From DATDYW01 sp044375695 (GTDB lineage Bacteria > Patescibacteriota > Minisyncoccia > Phycocordibacterales > JAACPR01): a stretch of 7,918 bases of DNA. The stretch lies in contig JBILMG010000034.1 of NCBI GenBank assembly GCA_044375695.1, positions 1 to 7,918 of the forward strand. The letters run 5' to 3'. Under the pieces are notes generated by a model. That model worked only from the letters and a program-made list of their open reading frames with translations. It searched no databases and had not been told where the DNA came from. This document shows positions 1 through 6,546 of the stretch, one piece after another (positions within the stretch are counted from its first letter, which is position 1; each line of letters begins with the position of its first letter). The position numbers and the translations under genes were made by a program.

Positions 1-1931
1 TGGGGACGTACTCCGAGCTCTGGTCCGCGGTGCAGGATGGTTGGAAGGCTATCCGCGACATTGGTAACACCCTGTTCATTTTCGTGCTCCTGTACGCCGC
101 TTTCAACACGGTGCTCGGGCGAAAAGACGGCCTCGACCTGGTGCCCCGCATCATTATCGTCGCGCTCCTGGTTAACTTTAGCTACCTCTTTTCCACGTCG
201 GTTATCGACGTCTCCAACGAGCTGGCGGCTAAGGTGTACGGCCAGATTGGGCAGGGCGCCGGCAGCGCCGGTTTCTCGGGGCAGCTGGCTAAGCTCGGCG
301 GGTACGAAAAGCTCATGACCTCGTTCTCGCTCGATTCAATTGGCAGCACCATCAGCAACGCGATAAGCAACGCCAGCGGAGCAGTCAGCGCGGCGCAGCA
401 GTCAACCTCGGTGCTGGCCGGATTCGGAAGCTTCGTCAAATCAGTTTTCTCGGCGGCCTTCATCTTCATTCTCGGCGGCTTCATGCTGGCTATTTCACTT
501 ACGCTGGTTGCCCGCTTCGTCACCTTGGTGGTGCTAGTTGTCGTCTCCTCGCTCGCCTTCCTTGCCTACCTTTTGCCGCGATTCGAAGGGCAGTCCCGCG
601 AGTGGTGGGCGTCGCTGATTGGCCAGTCTTTCTACGCCCCGGCGATTTTCCTGATGCTGCTGGTCACCACGGGGATCGCCGAAAAATTCCAGCAGTCGAT
701 CGGCGCGACGCAGGCGGTAGCCGACGGTAAGCTCGCCTCGCTTTTCTCTTTCGGCCTCAGCCAGTTCTTCACCTTCTGCATCTTGATCGGCATGCTCTAC
801 GCCTCGATGTCGCTGGCCAAGAAGCTCTCCGAGCAGGGGTCAAAGGCGGCAATCTCTATCGGGCAGCGCGCCCAGAAGTACGCGGCATCGGCTGCCTTCG
901 GCGGGGCCGGCTGGCTTGGTCGGGGCACCTTGGGTCGTGCAGGTGGACGACTCGCTGACAGCGACAGCGTCAAAAATTGGTCGGTGCAGAGCGGCATCAA
1001 AGGGTACGTGGGCCGCAAGCTCATGGGTGTCGGCGGCCGCATGAACGAATCGTCCTTCGATTTCCGCCAGAGCGGCGCCGCGACAGCTCTTCAGGCCGCC
1101 ACCGGCGCCGAGTATGGCAACGCCGGAAAGGCCGCACAGGGTGGTTGGCAAGGGGTTGTCGAGGCTAAAGAAAAAGAAGCGGCGGCGCGTATTGACGCAG
1201 TCAAAGGCTTGGATCTCAGCGGGAAAGATAAGAAAACCAAGATTGAGGAGCTCGCCAAAAAAGCGGGGAGCAGCTCTGCTCTCGGCATCGCCCACGCGCA
1301 GGTCGCCGCAACTAAGGCGTCGCTCGATCGCCGTCAGGAAGCCTACGATCAGGCGCGAGCTTCAGGCAACGCGGCGCAGATTGCTCAAACCGAAGGATTC
1401 CTCAAGCTACAGAAGCAGGCGCACGAGCGGGCGGTGGACAGGCGAGATGATCTTGGTTACGAAGTTCTCAACGAGAAGGTGTTTGGCGTTAAGGGCAGCA
1501 AGAGCCGCGACATCAACTACTCGTCTACGTTCGCGCAGAGTAGGTTGGTTGACGAGCGCCGAATGGCCAACCTTAAACACGCTGGCATCCTGGCTACCGT
1601 TGGAGTTGCTGCCGCACCCCTATCTCTGGCTGCAGGCGCTGCGGGAACGGCGGCCGCAGCCGTCAGTGCCCTTTCGGGAGGCATCGCTATTCACAACGTT
1701 GTCCGACGAACCAGCCTTAAACACAAAGCTTCGGTTGAGGCAGCTAACAAACACATTAAAGCAGCCCAGGGTATTGCGAAGGATCGAAAGAGGCTCGAGT
1801 ACCTGGAATCTCTGGAATCTCGTGGGGCAACTCTTTCTAAGCCCGAAGAGCGAGAGCGCAAAAAACTGGAGGATAAGTTTGACAAGATCGACAACGCGGC
1901 AAAGGTGGACAAGAAGGACGATAAGAAGTAG
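1..1931 (+). CDS. VirB6/TrbL-like polytopic membrane protein of a T4SS-like apparatus (5'-partial)
   Basis: The likely role is the inner-membrane channel or platform component of a type IV secretion-like machine. The frame is open to the left edge: codons before the GTG at 30 read GTYSELWSA and run smoothly into the first membrane segment, so the true start lies upstream and GTG 30 is internal. Counting from GTG 30, hydrophobic segments lie at about residues 13-30, 39-57, 140-160, 162-183, 196-216 and 238-262. A long polar, Ala/Lys/Glu/Arg-rich region follows (about 263-515) with coiled-coil-like stretches near 378-470, then a second Ala/Gly-rich hydrophobic block (about 518-557) and a highly charged tail ending KKDDKK. 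A membrane core with a long soluble extension fits VirB6/TrbL-like proteins, and GRMNESSFDFRQS (about 336-348) resembles a motif I associate with CPR members (memory only). It sits upstream of PrgI- and VirB4-type genes. The family call is moderately sure and the CDS is certain. Confidence 0.82.
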   Translation, partial: GTYSELWSAVQDGWKAIRDIGNTLFIFVLLYAAFNTVLGRKDGLDLVPRIIIVALLVNFSYLFSTSVIDVSNELAAKVYGQIGQGAGSAGFSGQLAKLGGYEKLMTSFSLDSIGSTISNAISNASGAVSAAQQSTSVLAGFGSFVKSVFSAAFIFILGGFMLAISLTLVARFVTLVVLVVVSSLAFLAYLLPRFEGQSREWWASLIGQSFYAPAIFLMLLVTTGIAEKFQQSIGATQAVADGKLASLFSFGLSQFFTFCILIGMLYASMSLAKKLSEQGSKAAISIGQRAQKYAASAAFGGAGWLGRGTLGRAGGRLADSDSVKNWSVQSGIKGYVGRKLMGVGGRMNESSFDFRQSGAATALQAATGAEYGNAGKAAQGGWQGVVEAKEKEAAARIDAVKGLDLSGKDKKTKIEELAKKAGSSSALGIAHAQVAATKASLDRRQEAYDQARASGNAAQIAQTEGFLKLQKQAHERAVDRRDDLGYEVLNEKVFGVKGSKSRDINYSSTFAQSRLVDERRMANLKHAGILATVGVAAAPLSLAAGAAGTAAAAVSALSGGIAIHNVVRRTSLKHKASVEAANKHIKAAQGIAKDRKRLEYLESLESRGATLSKPEERERKKLEDKFDKIDNAAKVDKKDDKK

Positions 1932-1952
1932 CGGCCGTTACATTAACCACGG

Positions 1953-1958
1953 TAGAAT
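1953..1958 (+). promoter_or_regulatory. -10 element of a leaderless promoter for the 1965 gene
   Basis: TAGAAT (5 of 6 to TATAAT) ends 6 bases before the ATG at 1965. With the usual 6-base gap between the hexamer and +1, transcription would begin on the A of the start codon. The TAG inside the hexamer is also an in-frame stop, so no longer N-terminus is possible. No convincing -35 hexamer is seen at 16-18 bases upstream, and there is no Shine-Dalgarno sequence. Confidence 0.6.
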
Positions 1959-1964
1959 CAATCT

Positions 1965-2630
1965 ATGTCCAGCAGAGAACCCATCACCGCCGACGAAGCC
2001 TTCGAGGGCCTACCGTCCGAAATCCGCAAAGCCATCGAGGCTTCTGGCTGGCAGGAGAAGATTCGCCGCATCGCAGGCGCCCACAAGCTCCGCGTCGACC
2101 AGGGCAGCGCCCTCGAGGACGAGTCGCTGCGCTTCATGGCGGGCCTGCAGTCGGTTGAAGAGTACGCGGTGCACCTGGCGCAGGAGCTCGCCCTGCCCGA
2201 CGACGAGTTTCGCTCGTTCATCGCCGAGCTCGAGAAAGAGATTTTCATGCCCATCCAGGCAGATATTCGCGCGGCGCTCCAGCCGACGCCTGGCCACCTA
2301 GCCGTTTCCTCGTCGGTAGGGGAAGGAGAGGAGGACGATCTCGAGGCGCTCCTGAACGAAGGGGAGGACGCCATCGCCAAAGTTGCCGCTACCGCACCAG
2401 TAAAACAAGAGCCAGCAAAGGTTCTGCCGGCTACGCCCGCAGTTGCCCCCGCCCCAGTTGCAGCAGCCACCGTCACCCCCGCGCTCGCCGCGGCCGCGCA
2501 GAAGCTGGCCCTCCCGGTATCGAAGCCGGCGGAAATGATTGCCGCCAATCTACAGAAGCCGGTGGCCGCGCCAGCTGCGCCAATTGCCCCCGCTATCCCG
2601 AAATCAGACCCGTACCGCGAATCATTCTAG
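1965..2630 (+). CDS. Unknown 221-aa protein: helical domain, Ala/Pro-rich linker and DPYRESF tail
   Basis: I cannot assign a function. The N-terminal part (about residues 7-108) is predicted helical and acidic, with the pattern LPSEIRKAI ... KLRVDQGSALEDE ... MAGL ... EKEIFMPIQADIRAAL. From memory, this pattern recurs in short Parcubacteria proteins near T4SS-like and pilus genes. An acidic stretch (119-135, GEGEEDDLEALLNEGED) follows, then a low-complexity Ala/Pro/Val linker (about 140-211), and the protein ends in KSDPYRESF. No signal peptide or transmembrane helix is visible, so it is probably cytoplasmic. A folded domain, flexible linker and short terminal motif suggest an adaptor that docks on a partner by its C-terminus (inference). 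ATG 1965 is the first possible start, because an in-frame TAG lies at 1953-1955. It lies 33 nt after the VirB6-like gene and its stop codon abuts a strong terminator, so it ends a transcription unit. Confidence 0.9.
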   Translation: MSSREPITADEAFEGLPSEIRKAIEASGWQEKIRRIAGAHKLRVDQGSALEDESLRFMAGLQSVEEYAVHLAQELALPDDEFRSFIAELEKEIFMPIQADIRAALQPTPGHLAVSSSVGEGEEDDLEALLNEGEDAIAKVAATAPVKQEPAKVLPATPAVAPAPVAAATVTPALAAAAQKLALPVSKPAEMIAANLQKPVAAPAAPIAPAIPKSDPYRESF

Positions 2631-2675
2631 GCGGCAAAAGAAAAAACGCCTCCAGGCGTTTTTTCTTTTGCCGCC
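2630..2675 (+). terminator. Perfect 21-bp inverted repeat: bidirectional intrinsic terminator
   Basis: The left arm 2630-2650 and right arm 2655-2675 are exact reverse complements around the 4-nt loop TCCA (2651-2654). The core ACGCC-loop-GGCGT stem is followed by a T-rich run (TTTTTTCTTTT, 2659-2669) and preceded by the matching A-rich run, so it would terminate transcription in either direction. The left arm begins on the last base of the TAG stop of the preceding gene. A further GC segment (GGCGGC/GCCGCC) closes the outer stem. Confidence 0.92.
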
Positions 2676-2715
2676 AGCTGGATTAATTTCTTAAGACCAA
2701 ATCTGACTGTTGATG

Positions 2716-2721
2716 TAAAAT
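2716..2721 (+). promoter_or_regulatory. -10 element of a leaderless promoter for the PrgI-like gene
   Basis: TAAAAT (5 of 6 to consensus) ends 6 bases before the GTG at 2728, so the predicted transcription start falls on the G of the start codon. The TAA within it is in frame with the gene, which fixes GTG 2728 as the first usable start. TTAAGA (2691-2696) is a weak -35 candidate with a long 19-bp spacer. The site lies in the 97-bp gap after the strong terminator, so this gene needs its own promoter. Confidence 0.68.
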
Positions 2722-2727
2722 GTCGGC

Positions 2728-3207
2728 GTGAGATACCAGGTTCCCCAGTACCTCGAGGTCGAAGACAAAATCTTCGGCCCCTTCACCCTCAAGCAGTTCC
2801 TCTTCGTCGCCGGCGGCCTCGGCGGCGCGTACGCCCTGTGGGTAGGGCTGCCCACCCCTTTAAACTTTATAGGCGGCGGCCTGGTGGCCATACTCTGCGC
2901 CGCGCTCGGCTTCGGGCAAATGAACGGCCGACCGTTCCTCGTGATGGTAGAGAGCATGGTTTCCTACCTTTTCTCGCGAAAACTCTTCCTGTGGAGAAAG
3001 GTTCCTCGCCCGATTACCGAGCAGGCGACACCCGAAAGCGCCGAATCTTCTGGCATCGTTGTGCCGCGGCTCTCGGATAGCAAGCTCAAAGAACTAGCCT
3101 GGGGTCTCGACATCCAAGAGACCCTCTCGTACTCGAAAACGGAAGATGAGCCGCCCGAGCCGGGGAAAGGGCGACGCATTCCAACCCTACCTGCCGGCAT
3201 TCTCTAG
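2728..3207 (+). CDS. PrgI-family T4SS inner-membrane protein
   Basis: PrgI-family proteins are small inner-membrane subunits of Gram-positive and CPR type IV secretion systems, usually encoded just before the VirB4 ATPase and analogous to VirB3. The N-terminus VPQYLEVEDKIFGPFTLKQFLF (residues 5-26) is the family signature as I know it. Two hydrophobic segments follow at about 22-40 and 45-63. A basic juxtamembrane stretch (84-94, RKLFLWRKVPR) and a soluble tail with LSDSKLKELAWGLDIQETL (115-133) follow; the latter is a short helix common in CPR members. At 159 aa it is slightly longer than a minimal PrgI protein because of the Pro-rich end. The start is GTG, fixed by an in-frame TAA at 2716-2718. 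It appears to be transcribed alone or with readthrough into the TraC-like gene. The call is confident. Confidence 0.92.
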   Translation: MRYQVPQYLEVEDKIFGPFTLKQFLFVAGGLGGAYALWVGLPTPLNFIGGGLVAILCAALGFGQMNGRPFLVMVESMVSYLFSRKLFLWRKVPRPITEQATPESAESSGIVVPRLSDSKLKELAWGLDIQETLSYSKTEDEPPEPGKGRRIPTLPAGIL

Positions 3208-3220
3208 CCCGGTGGGGATG

Positions 3221-3250
3221 CGCCGCGCGGGTCTTCGGGGCCGCGCGGCG
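3221..3250 (+). repeat. 10-bp GC inverted repeat between the PrgI-like and TraC-like genes
   Basis: CGCCGCGCGG (3221-3230) and CCGCGCGGCG (3241-3250) are perfect reverse complements around a 10-nt loop. The repeat begins 13 bases after the PrgI-like stop codon and ends one base before the TATAAT box of the next gene. It could act as a U-tract-less terminator, an mRNA 3'-end stabiliser or an operator over the -35 region. The sequence cannot decide between these. Confidence 0.6.
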
Positions 3251-3251
3251 C

Positions 3252-3257
3252 TATAAT
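3252..3257 (+). promoter_or_regulatory. Consensus TATAAT -10 element for the TraC-like/VirB4 operon
   Basis: A perfect TATAAT sits in otherwise GC-rich sequence and ends 7 bases before the ATG at 3265. The predicted transcription start is at 3264-3265, giving a leader of zero or one base. No Shine-Dalgarno sequence is present. The region where a -35 box is expected is occupied by the loop and right arm of the GC inverted repeat. Confidence 0.75.
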
Positions 3258-3264
3258 CGGCGCA

Positions 3265-3885
3265 ATGGCTTTCAGCGGGCTCTCGAGCGGCAACAAAACG
3301 GCGCAGGACATCGTCCCCATTAAGGAGGTGCGCGACGGTATCGCCATCCTCCACGACGGCGGCATGCGCGCCTTCCTCATCGTGTCGGCTATCAACTTCG
3401 CGCTCAAGTCAGGCGACGAGCAGCAGGCGGTGGTGATGCAGTTCCAGAACTTCCTCAACTCGGTCAACTTCCCGATGCAGATTTGCGTGCAGTCCCGACG
3501 GCTCGACATTCGCCCCTACGTGGCGACGCTCGAGGCCCGCGAGCGCGAACAGACCAACGACCTCATGAAGATTCAGATTCGCGAGTACGCCCAGTTCATT
3601 CGGCGCTTCACCGAGCTCAACAACATCATGACCAAGAGCTTCTTTGTGGTCGTACCGTACACCCCCTCGGTGGCCGGCGGCTCTTTCGGCAAAGGCGGCA
3701 AGACCGACGCCGACCGCTTCGAGGAGAACCGCACCCAGATCGAGCAGCGCCTGAGCGTGGTGCAGGGCGGCCTCACGCGCTGCGGCCTGCGCACCGTTCA
3801 GCTCGGCACCGAGGAGGTGGTCGAGCTGTTCTACCGCCTGTTTAACCCCGGGGACGTCGAGCAGCCGCTCGGGACCGCAAAGTAA
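3265..3885 (+). CDS. TraC-like protein (stand-alone VirB4 N-terminal-type domain)
   Basis: This soluble 206-aa protein resembles the N-terminal region of VirB4/TraC conjugation ATPases, which in many systems is fused to the motor. The supporting pattern runs VPIKEVRDGIAILHDGGMRAFLIV (17-40), then INFALKSGDEQQAVVMQFQNFLN (43-65) and FPMQICVQSRRLDIRPYV (69-86), then a helical stretch EYAQFIRRFTELNNIMTKSFFVVVPY (107-132). It ends with an alpha/beta part (about 151-195) containing the QRLSVVQGGL turn. From memory, the combination is typical of CPR TraC-like proteins. There is no Walker motif, so it is not itself an ATPase. The VirB4 gene begins 3 nt after its TAA stop and in the same reading frame; the two sum to 824 codons, near a full-length VirB4. 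It probably acts on the cytoplasmic face with VirB4 (inference). ATG 3265 has no in-frame start competitor nearby. Confidence 0.88.
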   Translation: MAFSGLSSGNKTAQDIVPIKEVRDGIAILHDGGMRAFLIVSAINFALKSGDEQQAVVMQFQNFLNSVNFPMQICVQSRRLDIRPYVATLEAREREQTNDLMKIQIREYAQFIRRFTELNNIMTKSFFVVVPYTPSVAGGSFGKGGKTDADRFEENRTQIEQRLSVVQGGLTRCGLRTVQLGTEEVVELFYRLFNPGDVEQPLGTAK

Positions 3886-3888
3886 TCT

Positions 3889-5745
3889 ATGGCGTTCAAC
3901 ATTCTCAACATCTTCAAGCGCAGCGAAAAGAAGGGGAGCGCCCCTTCCCGCGAAGAGGCGCTCGAAAAAATCTCGGCCATCCTGCCGCAGGAAATTTACC
4001 GCGCCAACACCCTCGAGCTGCGCGATATTGTGGCGCCCCCGGCTTTCAAGATCACCTCGCGAGAAATTCACCTCGGCGACAAAATTGTGCGCACCCTGTT
4101 CGTTATCTCGTACCCGCGCTTCCTCTCGGACGGCTGGTTCTCGCCGATCATCAACATGGACAAGGTGTTCGACGTTTCCATCTTCGTGCACCCGATCGAC
4201 ACCGAGGAGGTGCTGCGCGCCTTCCGCAAGAAGGTGGCCGAGGTGCAGAGCCAAATCCACGCGCGCGAAGAGAAAGGTTTGGTGCGCGACCCGATCCTCG
4301 ACACCGCCTACCAGGACCTCGAGAGCCTGCGCGACTCGCTGCAGCAGGCGACCGAGCGCATCTTCGACGTCGGCCTCTACGTCGCCATTTACGGCGAGAA
4401 CAAAGAGGAGCTCGACCGCTTCGAGTCCGAGGTGCGCTCGGTGCTCGAGTCCCAGCTGGTGTACGTGAAGCCCGCTCTCTTTCAGCAGGTCGAGGGTCTG
4501 CACAGCGTTTTCCCGACCGGCACCGACGAAATCAGCATTCACACCAAGCTCAACACGTCGCCGCTCTCGTCGATTTTCCCGTTCACCTCCTTCGACCTCA
4601 CGTCGGATAAGGGGATTCTGTACGGCATCAACAAACACAACGCCTCGCTGGTCCTCTTCGACCGCTTCTCGCTCGAGAACTACAACTCGGTCATTTTTGC
4701 CAAGGCCGGCTCCGGTAAGTCGTACTTCTCGAAGCTCGAGATTCTGCGCACGCTCATGTTCGACGCCGACGTCATCGTCATCGACCCGGAGCGCGAGTAC
4801 GAGTTCCTGGCCGAAGCCACCGGCGGCCGCTACTTCAACCTGTCGCTCACCTCGGACCACCACATCAACCCGTTCGACCTGCCGCCGGCGCGCGAGGACG
4901 AAGCCACCGCGGACGTCCTGCGCAGCAACATCGTGAACCTCGTAGGGCTCTTCCGCCTCATGCTCGGTGGTCTCACCCCAGAAGAGGACGCCATCATCGA
5001 CCGCGCCATCACCGAAACCTACGCCCTCAAGGACATCACGCCGGACTCTGACTTCTCGCGCGCCGAGCCGCCGCTCCTCTCGGACTTCGAGCTGGTTTTG
5101 GCCGGTATGGAAGGGGCCGAGAACCTGGTGCAGAAGCTCTCCAAGTACACCAAGGGAACCTGGTCGGGCTTCGTGAACAAGCCCACCAACATCGACGTCA
5201 ACAAGAAGTTCGTCGTGTTCTCGCTGCGCGACATGGAGGACGAGCTGAAGCCGGTCGCCATGTACATCGTCACGCACTTCATCTGGAACGCTATTCGCAA
5301 AGAGCTCAAGAAGCGCCTGCTGGTGATCGACGAGGCGTGGTGGATGATGAAGTCCGAGGACACCGCGTCGTTCCTCTACGGCCTCGCCAAGCGTGGCCGC
5401 AAGTACTACCTGGCGCTCTCGACCATCACCCAGGACGTGGAAGACTTTCTGCGCTCGCCGTACGGCCTGCCGATCATCACCAACTCGTCGATTCAGTTCC
5501 TGATGAAGCAGTCGCCGTCGTCAATCGACATGCTGCAGCAAACGTTCAACCTCTCGGACGAGGAGAAATTCCTGCTGCTCGAGTCCTCGGTGGGGGAGGG
5601 CATCTTCTTCGCCGGCCTCAAGCACGTGGCCATCCAGGTGGTCGGTTCGCACACCGAAGACCAGATCATCACCTCGGATCCCTCGCAGATTCTGGCCATC
5701 CGCAAGGCGAAGGATGAGTTCCGCGGCACGGGGCCAGCCGCCTAA
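3889..5745 (+). CDS. virB4: VirB4-type T4SS ATPase
   Basis: This is the AAA+/HerA-FtsK-type motor that powers type IV secretion assembly and substrate transport at the inner-membrane cytoplasmic face. The Walker A motif is AKAGSGKS (residues 271-278, catalytic K277). DPEREYEFL (299-307) and HINPFDLP (325-332) are standard VirB4 blocks, Walker B is LLVIDE (477-482; D481, E482) followed by AWWMM, and the STITQDVEDFL block (511-521, Q515) is the downstream polar-glutamine motif. The N-terminal third (about 1-255) carries a coiled-coil-prone segment near 105-155 and lacks membrane helices. At 618 aa it is shorter than the roughly 800-aa classical VirB4, and the missing N-terminal portion corresponds to the adjacent TraC-like gene. 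It begins 3 nt after that gene without a Shine-Dalgarno sequence, so coupled translation is likely. Synonymous codon choice is strongly biased to C/G endings; TTA, CTA and TCA are absent until TCA at 5521. Confidence 0.97.
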   Translation: MAFNILNIFKRSEKKGSAPSREEALEKISAILPQEIYRANTLELRDIVAPPAFKITSREIHLGDKIVRTLFVISYPRFLSDGWFSPIINMDKVFDVSIFVHPIDTEEVLRAFRKKVAEVQSQIHAREEKGLVRDPILDTAYQDLESLRDSLQQATERIFDVGLYVAIYGENKEELDRFESEVRSVLESQLVYVKPALFQQVEGLHSVFPTGTDEISIHTKLNTSPLSSIFPFTSFDLTSDKGILYGINKHNASLVLFDRFSLENYNSVIFAKAGSGKSYFSKLEILRTLMFDADVIVIDPEREYEFLAEATGGRYFNLSLTSDHHINPFDLPPAREDEATADVLRSNIVNLVGLFRLMLGGLTPEEDAIIDRAITETYALKDITPDSDFSRAEPPLLSDFELVLAGMEGAENLVQKLSKYTKGTWSGFVNKPTNIDVNKKFVVFSLRDMEDELKPVAMYIVTHFIWNAIRKELKKRLLVIDEAWWMMKSEDTASFLYGLAKRGRKYYLALSTITQDVEDFLRSPYGLPIITNSSIQFLMKQSPSSIDMLQQTFNLSDEEKFLLLESSVGEGIFFAGLKHVAIQVVGSHTEDQIITSDPSQILAIRKAKDEFRGTGPAA

Positions 5746-5748
5746 ACC

Positions 5749-6546
5749 ATGGACGAGAAAGAAGTTCTCGCCGCGGCGGCCGAGGAGCTCACCCGAGAAG
5801 GGGACATCGAGGAGGTAGAAGCCTCCCTTATTCGGGAGAAGGATGCCTCGTTCCCGGTAATTCTCTTTCTTTTCAACGTCTTAAACGATGTGGTGGTTGA
5901 CCCTTTGGCTACCTTCGCCAACCTGACCGGCGTCGGCTGGCTCGCCTACATGGGTTTCATTTGGGTGCCCCTCTGGACCGCAAACACCGTTTACCTCTGG
6001 GGTAAGGTTAGCTTCTGGAGGAAGAAGGGCCTGCGGCTGGTTTTCAATTGGATACGCGACTGGACGGTCCGGCGCCTGGTAGCCGCTGGTTTTATGAGCG
6101 CCCTTCCTTTTGCCAGCCTACTGTTCCCGCAGTGCCTCTTCATTCTCGTCGCGCACAAGCGCCACAACCGCTTCGTGAAAGAGCTCCTGGTAGCCGCTGA
6201 TTTCATTGGGCGCGGCGCCGCTTCCGGAAATCCCTTTGCCATGAGGAGGGCGGCAGAGGCGTACTTTGAATACGCCGCCACCAGCGTGATTCGAGAGGCT
6301 GGCATTTCAGAGAGAGTAGGCGAGAAATTTGGCGCCGCCGCCCAAATGGCCGCGAGACGCATGGAGGGTAACGTTATCCGCATGGCTAAAAAGAGGGGAG
6401 GCCGAGCCTTGGGTCGTCAGCTCATCCAGGCGGAGCGAGAGCGTCGCGCGGCGTCTGGACGTTTGACGTCGCGCGGCGGCGCGCCGACGAGCAGCCGCGG
6501 CGCGGTGCGCCCAACGCAAACACCTTCCGGCCAACGCGTGGCATAA
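5749..6546 (+). CDS. Unrecognised three-helix membrane protein with a basic C-terminal tail
   Basis: I do not recognise this family. An acidic N-terminus (about 1-33, with runs such as GDIEEVEASLIREKD) precedes three hydrophobic segments at about 34-58, 62-84 and 109-136. Between the second and third lies a basic Trp-rich loop (85-108, including FWRKKGLRLVFNWIRDW). The C-terminal 80 residues hold 18 Arg/Lys against 5 Asp/Glu and end in a low-complexity Ser/Gly/Arg/Pro tail. Under the positive-inside rule, the tail and the 85-108 loop cannot both be cytoplasmic unless one of the helices is re-entrant. The gene starts 3 nt after the VirB4 stop with no Shine-Dalgarno sequence, so it is probably co-transcribed and coupled. 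Its position suggests an inner-membrane accessory of the secretion complex, perhaps tethering VirB4 or contacting nucleic acid through the basic tail (inference only). Its stop codon lies inside the -10 box of the next gene. Confidence 0.9.
   Translation: MDEKEVLAAAAEELTREGDIEEVEASLIREKDASFPVILFLFNVLNDVVVDPLATFANLTGVGWLAYMGFIWVPLWTANTVYLWGKVSFWRKKGLRLVFNWIRDWTVRRLVAAGFMSALPFASLLFPQCLFILVAHKRHNRFVKELLVAADFIGRGAASGNPFAMRRAAEAYFEYAATSVIREAGISERVGEKFGAAAQMAARRMEGNVIRMAKKRGGRALGRQLIQAERERRAASGRLTSRGGAPTSSRGAVRPTQTPSGQRVA

Noticed and set aside
1938..1943. TTACAT as a -35 box for the 1965 gene
   Set aside because: Only 9 bases separate it from the TAGAAT hexamer, far from the 16-18 needed for sigma-70 recognition.
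1114..2301. 395-aa plus-strand open frame spanning the end of the VirB6-like gene and the start of the next gene
   Set aside because: It is a frame-shifted shadow, Arg/Ser-rich and domain-free, running across the intergenic promoter of a well-supported gene.
1958..2548. 196-aa minus-strand open frame
   Set aside because: It is antisense to the Ala/Pro-rich gene; the Ser/Ala-rich composition is the mirror of that low-complexity coding sequence, and no promoter or start signal supports it.
3883..3888. Sequencing error creating a false stop between the TraC-like and VirB4 genes
   Set aside because: Separate TraC-like and VirB4 genes are, from memory, the usual CPR arrangement, and VirB4 has a good ATG with a natural MAFNILNIFKR start. 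The split is treated as real, although it is listed as a finding to check.
3409..5277. 622-aa open frame on the minus strand
   Set aside because: It is exactly in register with the TraC-like and VirB4 codons and exists only because TTA, CTA and TCA are avoided there. Its translation is Val/Glu/Arg/His-rich with no recognisable domain and it crosses a gene boundary.
6075..6199. Repeat of CCTGGTAGCCGCTG (from 6075 and from 6186)
   Set aside because: Both copies encode the hydrophobic LVAA context in the same frame within one gene; two short copies are not enough to claim a repeat element.
6442..6478. 12-bp direct repeat CGTCGCGCGGCG (6442-6453 and 6467-6478) and near-palindromes downstream
   Set aside because: It lies in the Arg/Gly/Ser low-complexity tail of a coding region where GC-rich codons produce such repeats; the copies are in different frames and there is no further array.
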